Source of the DNA: Bacteroidota bacterium
Lineage (GTDB): Bacteria > Bacteroidota > Bacteroidia > Cytophagales > Cyclobacteriaceae
Reading direction: 5' to 3'
NCBI GenBank assembly: GCA_016178785.1
Contig: JACOSO010000043.1
Coordinates: forward strand, 244,403-308,402
DNA: 64,000 nucleotides
The position numbers and the translations under genes were made by a program. Shown here in pieces: positions 26,022-34,615 of this stretch (position 1 is its first letter; every line of letters starts with the position of its first letter). The notes under the pieces were generated by a model that saw nothing but the letters and a program-made list of their open reading frames with translations, did no database searches and was not told the DNA's origin.

Positions 26022-27527
26022 ATGATGAAAAAAGTATTGCTTTTCAACCCACGCGCTGGCAACCCTGTACACGTGATTCCTAATGCAGTATTAGCAATAG
26101 CTGCCTCCATTGAAGGAGCTGTTGATTATGTCATTGTGGATGGGAATCGGGAACGTGATCCACTTTCAAAAATTCTGAATTATCTAAACTCAGGCGAGTT
26201 TGGTTTTTTTGCATCGACTGTAATGCCTGGCCCACAACTCAGGCAGGCAATTCCAATCACTAAACTTATACGGAAAAAATTTCCTTCCCTCAAAATTATT
26301 TGGGGTGGCTACTTCGCATCGAATCACCACAATACGGTTATCAAATCAGGCTACGTTGATGTGGTTGTTAACGGGCCAGGCGATAAATCCTTCCCGGCAC
26401 TAATCAAAGCTTTGAATAATGACGACTCGTTAGAGACAATTGAAAACCTGGTATTTGTTCGAGAAGGAAAAATAATAAAAACGAAAAAGGCTGCGCTTTA
26501 TGAACAGGATGAACTGCCTGCTTTGCCTTATGACAAACTGAACACCTTCTATCCGATGGAGAGTTTTCTCGGGAAAACTTTTCTGGGGTCAAAAACCATT
26601 GCTTATCATTCAAGTATTGGTTGCCCATTTACTTGCTCTTTTTGTGGAGTGGTTCCCATTTTTGAAGCACGTTGGAAGGCCAAATCGCCTGCACGGATAT
26701 TTAACGACATCAAATATTTGAAGGAGAAATTCGGAGGCAATGCTTTCCAGTTTCATGACAATAATTTTTTTGTCTCTGAAAAGAGAGCCGTAGAGTTTGC
26801 TAATCTTATTTCTCCTGAAAAAATGAAATGGTGGGCTGAGGGTAGAATTGACACGATGGACCAGTTTTCGAATGAGTCAATGCAAGCTATTGCCGACTCT
26901 GGATGCACAATGATTTTCTTTGGTGCAGAAAGCGGCAATAACAAACTGCTTACTCAAATGGACAAGGGAGGTAAGCAAACAGGAGAAAAAATTAAGTCAT
27001 TCGCAGCCCGAATAAAAAAATTTGGAATCATTCCAGAGTACTCGTTTGTACTTGGTTTGCCAGCACCCACAGAAGAACAAGTATGGCAGCAGATTCACGA
27101 TGAGGTTACGTTTATCAAAGAGATTAAATCGATCAACCCCAAAACTGAAATTGTAATCTACATCTACACGCCTGTGCCAACAGATGGATCTGACCTTCTC
27201 AACGAATCTTCACAGCATGGATTCTCCTTTCCTCAGACTCTTGATGAATGGAGTGAAGAGAAATGGCTCAACTTTGATTTGCATCGGGAATTTCTTACTC
27301 CGTGGCTCAAACCTGAGATGATCCGCTATATCCATGATTTTGAAACAGTCATTCATGCCCAATATCCTTCGGTGAGCGACTACAAACTTTCAATACTTCA
27401 GCGTAATGCTATGAAGTGGATTTCATCAATACGATACAAATCCAATTTTTTCAGTTACCCGTATGAACTGAAAGCACTGATGAAATATTGGCTGCGTTAC
27501 CGTCAACCCGAGATTCAGGGAATGTGA
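26022..27527 (+). CDS. B12-binding domain radical SAM protein
   Basis: This protein of about 501 aa has a cobalamin-binding-like N-terminal domain (KKVLLFNPRAGNPVHVIPNA, SLKIIWGGYFASNHHNTV, VVVNGPGDKSFPALIKAL) and a radical SAM domain with the complete cluster motif SIGCPFTCSFCG (C-x3-C-x2-C). The later segment MIFFGAESGNNKLLTQMDKG aligns with the corresponding part of the protein at 20332, so the two are paralogues in the broad sense. Members of this class methylate unactivated carbons or rearrange glycans and lipids. The substrate is unknown. ATG 26022 is preferred over an in-frame TTG at 26010; ATG 26025 is also possible. Confidence 0.9.
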   Translation: MMKKVLLFNPRAGNPVHVIPNAVLAIAASIEGAVDYVIVDGNRERDPLSKILNYLNSGEFGFFASTVMPGPQLRQAIPITKLIRKKFPSLKIIWGGYFASNHHNTVIKSGYVDVVVNGPGDKSFPALIKALNNDDSLETIENLVFVREGKIIKTKKAALYEQDELPALPYDKLNTFYPMESFLGKTFLGSKTIAYHSSIGCPFTCSFCGVVPIFEARWKAKSPARIFNDIKYLKEKFGGNAFQFHDNNFFVSEKRAVEFANLISPEKMKWWAEGRIDTMDQFSNESMQAIADSGCTMIFFGAESGNNKLLTQMDKGGKQTGEKIKSFAARIKKFGIIPEYSFVLGLPAPTEEQVWQQIHDEVTFIKEIKSINPKTEIVIYIYTPVPTDGSDLLNESSQHGFSFPQTLDEWSEEKWLNFDLHREFLTPWLKPEMIRYIHDFETVIHAQYPSVSDYKLSILQRNAMKWISSIRYKSNFFSYPYELKALMKYWLRYRQPEIQGM

Positions 27528-28165
27528 TGGGATGGTTTAAAAAAAAACTCAGCCCTTTAGACGGCTACAATCGCTGGGCTAAAACATATTCTATTGAATC
27601 TAATCCAATCAAAAACTTTTCGGATGAACTAATCAAAAAATGGATGGGCGATCTTTCTGGCAAATCTTTTTTAGATGCCGGATGTGGCTCAGGGAAAATT
27701 TGCAAACTTGCTCAAGAAGAGGGAGCAGTTAAAATTCTAGGAATAGATTTTTCACCTGTAATGATTGAGGAGGCAAAGAAGAATTATCCGGATATTGAGT
27801 TCAAGTGTCATGATCTTTCTACAAATAAGATTGTTGGGCGTTTTGATTGTGTCATCTGTGCTTTAGTGCTTGGTCATCTCGATGATCTAAATTTTGTCTT
27901 GACTAATTTGTTAAATAACGTTTCGGATAATGGATTTGTTGTAATCACTGATTTTCATCCTTATTTAACTTTGCAAGGTAAACGCAGAACATTTACTGAA
28001 AAGAATTCAAGGAAGACCTTTGAAATAGAACATCACCTGCATTTGTTCGAAGAATATTTTTCTCTTTTTGCAAAGTCGAATTTCTACATTGAGGAATTGG
28101 TCGAGCCAACATGGAATGAACAACCGGTTGTCTTCGGAATGAAATTACGAAAACGTAAAAATTGA
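27527..28165 (+). CDS. Class I SAM-dependent methyltransferase
   Basis: This protein of about 212 aa starts at the ATG that shares one base with the previous stop (TGATG). It has motif I FLDAGCGSGKICKLAQEEG, the acidic strand-2 end in ILGIDFSPVMIEEAKK, and FDCVICALVLGHLDDLNFVL. It resembles UbiE/Methyltransf_11 proteins. Tight coupling to the radical SAM gene upstream and the amidohydrolase downstream suggests a short pathway; the methyl acceptor is unknown. Confidence 0.88.
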   Translation: MGWFKKKLSPLDGYNRWAKTYSIESNPIKNFSDELIKKWMGDLSGKSFLDAGCGSGKICKLAQEEGAVKILGIDFSPVMIEEAKKNYPDIEFKCHDLSTNKIVGRFDCVICALVLGHLDDLNFVLTNLLNNVSDNGFVVITDFHPYLTLQGKRRTFTEKNSRKTFEIEHHLHLFEEYFSLFAKSNFYIEELVEPTWNEQPVVFGMKLRKRKN

Positions 28166-29328
28166 ACCTGCTCCTCAAAAATATTTATTGGGCAAGTGAT
28201 GGAAAAAATATCACAACCGACATTCGAATCAGTCGGGGAGTTATTTCAGAAATCGGAACGCTCTCCTCATTAAAAAGAGAAAAGACCATCGACTTTAAAA
28301 ATCATTTTCTTTACCCAGGTCTCATCAATTCACATGATCACTTGGAGATGAATTTGTACCCACTCATGGGAAATCCATTTTACAATAATTATACCGAGTG
28401 GGCTCAAGATATTTATAAGCCCACTGAATCTCCTGTTAAAGAAATTGAAGGTACTGGAATTAAAGACCGATTGATTTGGGGAGGGATTAAAAATTTGATT
28501 TCGGGAGTTACCACTGTTGTGCACCACAACCCATGGAATCGCCATTTATCAAAGAAAAAATTTCCGGTAAAAGTTAAAGAAACTGCCTGGGCGCATTCTC
28601 TGGTTTTTGAAAAGAATATCCAAAAAAAAATCCCAAAGAAAAGCTTACCCTTTGTCATTCATGCAGCAGAAGGGCTCGATGATTTTGCTCAACATGAAAT
28701 TTTAAAGCTGAATGGCCTTGGATTATTGAGGGCAAATACGGTTTTGATTCATGCTGTTGCATTGAATGAAGAGAACAAGAAATTGATTGAACAAACTGAG
28801 GCTTCCGTGATCTGGTGCCCATCATCGAATTTATTCATGTTCGGCAAAACCGCGCCAGTAGATGAAATAAAAATCAAAACAAAAGTTGCTCTCGGAACAG
28901 ATTCAACAATGACTGGCAGTCCAACTTTGCTTGATGAAATGCGTGTGGCCAGAAATACTAATCTGGCTACGCCAAAAGAAATCTACGAAATGGTGACATC
29001 GATTCCGGCAAAGATTTTTGGATTGGAAAGACCAGAAATAAAAATTGGAAATCGGGCCGACTTTTGGATTTCTCCAATTATTCATGAAGACTATTTAGAA
29101 AATATTTTTAAAATTGATTCTTCAAAGATCAGGGCCGTATTTGTAAACGGAAAATTTAGATTTGGTGATGCTGACTTAGCAACTGATATCGGTGCAGATG
29201 GCTACCAATTATCATGGGCCTCCAAATGGATCGCCTATGATATTTTTTCTCTCAAAAAGCGCATCGAGTCAAAAACGAAGGATGCTTGCAACCAAAACCC
29301 CCTCTGGAAAATGTTTTTTGGTGAGTAA
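28162..29328 (+). CDS. Amidohydrolase family metal-dependent hydrolase
   Basis: This 388-aa protein has the TIM-barrel amidohydrolase metal ligands: the H-x-H of NSHDHLEMN near residue 55, His in FVIHAAEG and VLIHAVAL, and Asp in ALGTDSTMTG. The arrangement is that of the AtzA/TrzN/SAH-MTA deaminase branch, which deaminates or dechlorinates purine, pterin or triazine-type rings. The likely start is TTG overlapping the methyltransferase stop. Its presence behind a radical SAM/methyltransferase pair in a glycan region is unusual and hints at processing of a nucleoside- or heterocycle-like intermediate (inference). Confidence 0.85.
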   Translation: MNLLLKNIYWASDGKNITTDIRISRGVISEIGTLSSLKREKTIDFKNHFLYPGLINSHDHLEMNLYPLMGNPFYNNYTEWAQDIYKPTESPVKEIEGTGIKDRLIWGGIKNLISGVTTVVHHNPWNRHLSKKKFPVKVKETAWAHSLVFEKNIQKKIPKKSLPFVIHAAEGLDDFAQHEILKLNGLGLLRANTVLIHAVALNEENKKLIEQTEASVIWCPSSNLFMFGKTAPVDEIKIKTKVALGTDSTMTGSPTLLDEMRVARNTNLATPKEIYEMVTSIPAKIFGLERPEIKIGNRADFWISPIIHEDYLENIFKIDSSKIRAVFVNGKFRFGDADLATDIGADGYQLSWASKWIAYDIFSLKKRIESKTKDACNQNPLWKMFFGE

Positions 29329-29329
29329 A

Positions 29330-30328
29330 TCAAACGTACAAAGAGCAAACACAGCGTTGGCAAGTAGGATTGCGCTTGATATCAAGCCCTTTCCGAAAAG
29401 TAATCGCCTTTTCTGAATTAATGATATTCAAAAAGTTTTCTTTATAAATATTTCCATACGATTTGTGAAAGAAGCATGGCAGTACATCTCCGGTTGGTTC
29501 GATCACAGCCGATACCCACGGGGCATTGCATTTCTTTGAAGGGAATTTCTCCTGGCCCCTTAGCGCGCGATAATGTTGAACCAGCGACAACATCTTTGCC
29601 GGAGATTCTGCAATAAATTTTCGGCTATATTCTTTCTTTAAATCGATAAACGATTTTTTCAAAGTAGACTCCAGTTCGTCAGCCTCAACCAGGCTTAAGG
29701 CTATTTCTTCCTTTTGTACCCCACTTAAGTCAACGTGATTAAAGGCAGATGACGATACATCGGCAGCCAAGAAAGAGATTTGATTAAGCCCGATTTCTTT
29801 AGCTGATTGAATGATTTTAATAAAATCACGGAAATTCTGCTTTTGCAGAACACACCTTCCGGTTACGGAAAACGATGGATTTAGCCTTTTGATTTCTCCA
29901 ACGCCTTCCGCCAATTTCTCAAAAGCAGAAGGAATATTTCTTATCGAATTATGTATTTCAAGGCTGCCATCGATGGAAACGATTGCGTCATCGCAATGCG
30001 CGATTACATCCCGGGCATGGGCTTTTAAAGTCAACCCGGTTGAAAGCAAACTTATTTTTATCCCAATTGATTTTAGCTGAGTGCACAATGCCCAAAGATT
30101 GGAGTGCATGAGCGCTTCCCCGCCCGAGAGAGCCACTTGCTTAACTCCCAGTTTCTGAAATGAGGAAATGTGTTTAGCGAGTTCTCCTGCTGAGATTTCC
30201 CGTTTTTCGCTGTTGGCTTTCCAGATATCACACATCACACACCGGCAGTTGCATCGGCTGTGTGGCATCAGCACCAGCACAGGCAATTTGTGCAATCGAT
30301 GACTGATTCGATTAATGAATGGGAACAT
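29330..30328 (-). CDS. Radical SAM protein with SPASM-like C-terminus
   Basis: This 332-aa protein carries an N-terminal cluster motif SRCNCRCVMCDIW (C-x3-C-x2-C) followed by KQVALSGGEALMH. The C-terminal region has further cysteines in KKCNAPWVSAVIEPTGDVLP and RNPTCQRCVCSLYV, as in SPASM/twitch proteins that bind auxiliary Fe-S clusters. Such enzymes modify peptides, sugars or nucleosides. It converges on the amidohydrolase with a single base between stop codons, so it is a separate transcript but probably the same pathway. No substrate peptide gene is evident nearby. Confidence 0.88.
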   Translation of the reverse strand: MFPFINRISHRLHKLPVLVLMPHSRCNCRCVMCDIWKANSEKREISAGELAKHISSFQKLGVKQVALSGGEALMHSNLWALCTQLKSIGIKISLLSTGLTLKAHARDVIAHCDDAIVSIDGSLEIHNSIRNIPSAFEKLAEGVGEIKRLNPSFSVTGRCVLQKQNFRDFIKIIQSAKEIGLNQISFLAADVSSSAFNHVDLSGVQKEEIALSLVEADELESTLKKSFIDLKKEYSRKFIAESPAKMLSLVQHYRALRGQEKFPSKKCNAPWVSAVIEPTGDVLPCFFHKSYGNIYKENFLNIINSEKAITFRKGLDIKRNPTCQRCVCSLYV

Positions 30329-30462
30329 GGCGGTCTAAGTTACCATCTTTTAAGATTTGCCATGATTGAAGTTAAAAGAAATGAAATCTGGCTTCTTGAT
30401 CGTATTTTTTTGTTACGCCTGATAAATTCCATTAATTTTATGGTCAAAGAGCAACTGTAAAA

Positions 30463-30627
30463 ATGGCTACTATTATCAAAAAAAAATCCTCAAAGCGCGA
30501 CATCGCCAGAAAATTCAATAAAGCCATCTCATCAAAAGGTGTAGATACGCGCAAATATTGCGGAGTAATTAAGCTATCAAAAGATCCACTAACCATCCAA
30601 AAGGAACTTCGTGATGAGTGGGAATAG
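30463..30627 (+). CDS. Small antitoxin-like protein preceding a PIN toxin remnant
   Basis: This 54-aa basic protein (MATIIKKKSSKRDIARKFNK at the start, LSKDPLTIQKELRDEWE at the end) overlaps the PIN-domain frame by 14 nt. Small proteins of this kind, ending LRDEWE, accompany VapC/PIN toxins in Bacteroidota as far as I recall. It appears intact although its partner toxin is broken. Confidence 0.65.
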   Translation: MATIIKKKSSKRDIARKFNKAISSKGVDTRKYCGVIKLSKDPLTIQKELRDEWE

Positions 30628-30924
30628 TGTTGTGCTTGATACAAACATTGTTTTATATCTGCTGAGTGGTGATGAAGTTTTGTCAGACCTATTTTATCAG
30701 AAAAAACTCTACCTCTCTTTTATTTCTCAATTGGAATTGCTGGGGTTTAAAGGAATAACAGATAAACAGCATTCTGAGATAAGCAGATTTATTCGCGATT
30801 GTGTTGTGATTCTGACAGCATCATTCTTGCTACCGCTCGTTACCTGGGCCTTCCCATCATTACTTCAGATACTTCATTTAAAATAACAGAATCCCCGGAA
30901 ATTATCATCTACGCTACAAACTAA
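30614..30924 (+). pseudogene. PIN-domain (VapC-like) toxin with internal deletion and frameshift
   Basis: The first part reads SVVLDTNIVLYLLSGDE, with the PIN catalytic Asp, then SFISQLELLGFKGI with a conserved acidic residue. After FIRDCVVI the frame goes out of register near 30812. In the +2 frame the sequence continues DSIILATARYLGLPIITSDT and runs to TAA at 30922-30924, which is the normal PIN C-terminus with its last acidic residues. About 20 residues that normally join the two halves are missing. The lesion is best explained by a short deletion. Read in the original frame the product stops at 30886 with a foreign tail and should be inactive. Confidence 0.75.
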
Positions 30925-30925
30925 T

Positions 30926-32122
30926 ATGAACCAACTCTCCAACCGGATCAACGCCATCGAAGAATCGGCCACGCTTGCAATGGCAGCTAAAGCACGCGAA
31001 TTTAAAAACAGAGGCATCGATGTGATCAGCCTCAGTTTGGGCGAACCCGATTTTAAAACACCTGTACATATTTGCGAAGCAGCTAAGAAGGCTATCGATG
31101 AAGGGAAATATTTTTCATACCCTCCTGTGGCCGGCTATCAGGATCTGCGCGAGGCCATCGCAGCAAAGTATCAAAAGGAAAATAATGTTCCTTACAAAGC
31201 AGAAAATATTGTGGTTAGCAATGGTGCTAAGCAATCAATCGCCAATGTGATGCTGGCACTTCTCAACCCTGGCGATGAAGTAATTGTATTCTCTCCTTTT
31301 TGGGTGAGCTACGATGCGCTCGTGCGTTTGGCTGAGGCAAGACCTGTTTTGGTGAAAGGAACACTCGAAAATGATTTTAAAGTTACCGCTCAGCAAGTGG
31401 AGAAAGCGATCACACCCAAAACTAAAGCCATTATTTTCTCTTCGCCTTGTAACCCTACGGGCTCGGTATTTTCACGAAAGGAATTGGAGGACATTTCAAA
31501 GGTAGTTTTGAAACATCCGAATCTCTTGGTTATAGCCGATGAGATTTATGAGCACATCAATTTCACTGGCGACCAGACGAGCATGGCCTCGCTTCCAGGA
31601 ATGTTCGAGAGGACAATCACTGTCAATGGTTTTGCCAAAGGCTTTGCTATGACGGGATGGCGTGTAGGCTACATTGCTGCGCCCAAATGGATTGCCGATG
31701 GAAGCAACAAAGTGCAAGGACAAATTACTTCAGCGAATTGTTCTATCTCTCAGCGTGGCGCATTAGCAGCAATTACAGGCGATCTCGCACCTACTAAGAA
31801 AATGGTGGAGGAGTACCACAAGCGCAGAGAAATTGTTTATCAACTTTTAAAGGATATACCGGGTGTGAAAGCCAACCATCCGCAAGGGGCATTTTATTTT
31901 TTCCCTGACGTGAGTTCTTACTTTGGAAAATCGGATGGCGAAAAGAAAATCTCTAACAGCGATGACTTTTGTATGTGGATGCTTGAAAAGGGTCGTGTCT
32001 CACTCGTGCCGGGAGGAGCTTTTGGTGATGAGAATTGCGTGCGCCTTTCTTATGCCGCTTCAGAGCAAGACTTAAGGGAAGCAATGAAGCGGATGAAAAT
32101 TGTGTTAGCAACCCTCAAATAA
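30926..32122 (+). CDS. PLP-dependent aminotransferase class I (aspartate aminotransferase-like)
   Basis: This 398-aa fold-type I enzyme has SLGEPDFKTPVHICEAAKKA near residue 37, SNGAKQSIANVMLALLNPGD near residue 97, SSPCNPTG near residue 175, ADEIYEHINFTG near residue 205, and the Schiff-base lysine in VNGFAKGFAMTGWRVGY near residue 238. These match the AspC-type aminotransferases of bacteria such as Thermus and Bacteroidota. It should transaminate aspartate and 2-oxoglutarate. It starts 1 nt after the decayed toxin. Confidence 0.93.
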   Translation: MNQLSNRINAIEESATLAMAAKAREFKNRGIDVISLSLGEPDFKTPVHICEAAKKAIDEGKYFSYPPVAGYQDLREAIAAKYQKENNVPYKAENIVVSNGAKQSIANVMLALLNPGDEVIVFSPFWVSYDALVRLAEARPVLVKGTLENDFKVTAQQVEKAITPKTKAIIFSSPCNPTGSVFSRKELEDISKVVLKHPNLLVIADEIYEHINFTGDQTSMASLPGMFERTITVNGFAKGFAMTGWRVGYIAAPKWIADGSNKVQGQITSANCSISQRGALAAITGDLAPTKKMVEEYHKRREIVYQLLKDIPGVKANHPQGAFYFFPDVSSYFGKSDGEKKISNSDDFCMWMLEKGRVSLVPGGAFGDENCVRLSYAASEQDLREAMKRMKIVLATLK

Positions 32123-32127
32123 ATATT

Positions 32128-32190
32128 CAAGATTTAAAATTCAAAATTGAAAACTGAATTTTTGAAACCTTGAATTTTAAACTTTGAATT
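32128..32190. repeat. Pair of inverted AT-rich repeat copies
   Basis: CAAGATTTAAAATTC (32128-32142) is the reverse complement of the core of TGAATTTTAAACTTTGAATT (32171-32190), giving an imperfect hairpin between the aminotransferase and the kinase. The right copy ends 5 nt before the kinase ATG and belongs to the dispersed repeat also seen at 20309, 38765 and 42875. The hairpin could end transcription from the aminotransferase. Confidence 0.5.
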
Positions 32191-32195
32191 CATTC

Positions 32196-33179
32196 ATGAC
32201 TATCGAACAAATATTTGATTCATTCGGCAAACTCCGCGTGTTAATCATTGGCGATGTGATGCTGGACAGTTATATCTGGGGCGCAGTAGAACGTATTTCA
32301 CCAGAGGCACCGGTGCCAGTAATCAATGTGAAGAAAAAAGACTTTCGACTTGGCGGTGCTGCCAATGTTGCCTTGAATGTTTTGGCGCTTGGCGCTAAAC
32401 CTATTCTGTGTGCATTGATTGGTAATGATGATGATGGAAAGAAACTCACACAGCGACTGGATGAACAAGGCATGAGCAAGGACGGAATCGTGGTGAGCAA
32501 TGAAAGACCTACTACGGTCAAAACCCGCGTAATTGCCAGTCATCAACATGTGGTGAGGGTGGATGAGGAGTCTGATCGTGAACCAAGCGAGCGTGAGGGA
32601 AAATTAATTTTAGAAAAAATCGAAAGACTTTTACCGCAAAGTGATGTGGTTGTTTTTGAAGATTACGATAAAGGAGTATTGTGCGAAAAGATAATTGCTA
32701 AAACAGTAGAGCTGGCGAATAAGCAAAATATCCCCACGGTAGTCGATCCGAAAAAAAGAAATTTTCTTTCTTATAAAAATGTAACTCTCTTCAAACCTAA
32801 CCTGAAAGAACTTCGCGAAGGATTGAAACTGGAAGTCAGTACAGGAAATCAGGATCAAGTACAACAGGCAACCTCGATGCTTAAGGAAAAATTGCAGGCT
32901 AAAGGAATAATGGTCACACTTTCCGAGCATGGCGTGTACATCGACTATCAAAATCAGAAAGTAAAACTTCCGGCACATGAACGTGAGATTGCTGACGTTT
33001 CAGGCGCTGGTGATACAGTGGTGAGTGTTGCTGCTCTTTGCACTGCATTGAATCTAGATGCAAGAATGATTGCGTTTCTTAGTAACCTCGCTGGCGGGCT
33101 TGTGTGCCAACATGTGGGTGTAGTGCCGATTGATAAGGGTGAACTATATGAGGAAGCATTGAAAGAATTGCCCAATTAA
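32196..33179 (+). CDS. D-glycero-D-manno-heptose 7-phosphate kinase (RfaE1/HldE kinase domain)
   Basis: This PfkB-family sugar kinase of about 327 aa has LIIGDVMLDSYIWG at the N-terminus, RLGGAANVALNVLALGAK, VFEDYDKGVL, TVVDPKKRNFLSYKNVTLFK, and the anion-hole motif VSGAGDTVVSVAAL. The match is to the kinase half of HldE, with no nucleotidyltransferase domain attached. In Bacteroidota the kinase is usually a stand-alone gene. It would phosphorylate heptose 7-phosphate for LPS core or other glycans. ATG 32196 is preferred over an in-frame TTG at 32184. Confidence 0.87.
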   Translation: MTIEQIFDSFGKLRVLIIGDVMLDSYIWGAVERISPEAPVPVINVKKKDFRLGGAANVALNVLALGAKPILCALIGNDDDGKKLTQRLDEQGMSKDGIVVSNERPTTVKTRVIASHQHVVRVDEESDREPSEREGKLILEKIERLLPQSDVVVFEDYDKGVLCEKIIAKTVELANKQNIPTVVDPKKRNFLSYKNVTLFKPNLKELREGLKLEVSTGNQDQVQQATSMLKEKLQAKGIMVTLSEHGVYIDYQNQKVKLPAHEREIADVSGAGDTVVSVAALCTALNLDARMIAFLSNLAGGLVCQHVGVVPIDKGELYEEALKELPN

Positions 33180-33190
33180 ATTCATTTTAG

Positions 33191-33250
33191 ATGACAAATT
33201 CCAGATTACACATTACATATTGGCGTGATTTGTAATCTGAAATTTGTCAT
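33191..33250. terminator. Long hairpin between convergent genes
   Basis: ATGACAAATTCCAGATTACA (33191-33210) and TGTAATCTGAAATTTGTCAT (33231-33250) form a 20-bp stem with one mismatch and a 20-nt loop. It lies between the heptose kinase and the convergent outer-membrane-associated gene, the expected place for a shared terminator. A related segment, GTGCAATCTGTAAT, follows it. Confidence 0.6.
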
Positions 33251-33270
33251 GTGCAATCTGTAATCCCGAT

Positions 33271-34482
33271 TCATTCCTTAAATTGTTTTTCAAGGGGTTC
33301 CTCCCGCTCCAGGTCTTCAATGATTTTTTTATCCAAAGGAGTTGATTTGATCACGTTGTAATTGTCCCAGAAAGTTTTGTTATAGGGTTGATCCTGGTAT
33401 TGAAGGCCATAGCCCTTCATTTTTTGAGCTAGACTTATTCGTTCCTTTGACTTCGGGTAGATCTTGTTGATGAGCAATTGTCGTTGCAGTTCTGCTTCAA
33501 ATTTTAAATCGCCTGTGTTTGCATCGTACCAATTTACCTGCGAGGTTACCGTAAGGTAGTTCAGATAAAGTTTTTCATCAATAAATTTAAAATCAATGGT
33601 ACGCTTTACTTTTGCGAACTTACTTTCCAGTCCGCGAACTTTCTCCAAATCTTGCTGATGCTCGTTAAGATATTCTAAATGAATGATCCCATAAGTTGCC
33701 TTGTCAATGTACACACGAAGCAAAAAATTCTGCGTGTGTGTCACTACAAAAACTTCTCGGTTGTTATAGTACGTATCTTCCTCGAACTTTAGAGTTTTAA
33801 AAAATTCATCCTCTTCTGGAAATTGCCGGTAACGTACACTATTGTTGAGCAGCAAATCTTCCAGTAAATTGTCTTTATCAAAAAATGCGGTGAACCTGCT
33901 GCTATAGCCTAAACTTCTGCGCACTTCCCGCAAAGCCACTCGCTCACGAAGTTTGTATTTATTGCGGGGCTCTTGATAATTGTCATCAGAAATTTTTACC
34001 GCAGCTTCAAGTAACGAAATATAAGTGCCGCCAAGGTTTTTCAGGTCTCGATAGAAACCTTCCATTAAGAACGGCTCCATGGGGAAGTTTTGCTCGATGC
34101 GCGAAATAGCCAGTTTAAGAATTTCTCCTGCGCGAAGCGTATCTCTAACCACCACTTCATTGAGCAGAACTGCCATGGTTTGCAATTCGATAACCGCAGG
34201 TTCTGTGCTGGAAGTTAACAACGACCAGACCGGTGACTCAAAAGTTTTGTAACCGATCATGCTCACGGCCAAAATATCGTTGCGCATATCAGCAGGGATA
34301 TGAAAATCAAATTCTCCCTGAGCATTTGAGACTACACCAACTGTTTTACCACTGATAAATACTGAAGCAAAAGGCAGAGCCTCTTTTGTCTCCGCATCTA
34401 TAACCTTGCCCGTGATAGTAATTTGTTGTGCATAAGTCAATCCAGAAAAAGCCAATAACAGACAGAAAAGACTTATTCTCAT
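33271..34482 (-). CDS. Carboxypeptidase-regulatory-like domain protein, envelope-associated
   Basis: This 403-aa protein has a Sec signal peptide (about residues 1-18, ending TYAQ) and a CarboxypepD_reg-like beta-sandwich (QITITGKVIDAETKEALPFA, then GVVSNAQGEFDFHIPADM), the domain that precedes many Bacteroidota outer-membrane proteins. The remaining 300 residues resemble the soluble body of DUF5686-type proteins but without the long beta-barrel. It is probably periplasmic or outer-membrane attached. No function is established. Confidence 0.75.
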   Translation of the reverse strand: MRISLFCLLLAFSGLTYAQQITITGKVIDAETKEALPFASVFISGKTVGVVSNAQGEFDFHIPADMRNDILAVSMIGYKTFESPVWSLLTSSTEPAVIELQTMAVLLNEVVVRDTLRAGEILKLAISRIEQNFPMEPFLMEGFYRDLKNLGGTYISLLEAAVKISDDNYQEPRNKYKLRERVALREVRRSLGYSSRFTAFFDKDNLLEDLLLNNSVRYRQFPEEDEFFKTLKFEEDTYYNNREVFVVTHTQNFLLRVYIDKATYGIIHLEYLNEHQQDLEKVRGLESKFAKVKRTIDFKFIDEKLYLNYLTVTSQVNWYDANTGDLKFEAELQRQLLINKIYPKSKERISLAQKMKGYGLQYQDQPYNKTFWDNYNVIKSTPLDKKIIEDLEREEPLEKQFKE

Positions 34483-34615
34483 CAGTACACAAAGTTACGA
34501 TTTTGTGTAGATCGCATTTGTTCTTTGACTGCATAAACTACCGCTCAACGCCACATTGTATAGGTTAGTCGTCAGTGAATGCGATTGATTAACTTTATAG
34601 AAGAATTTTTGTTTC

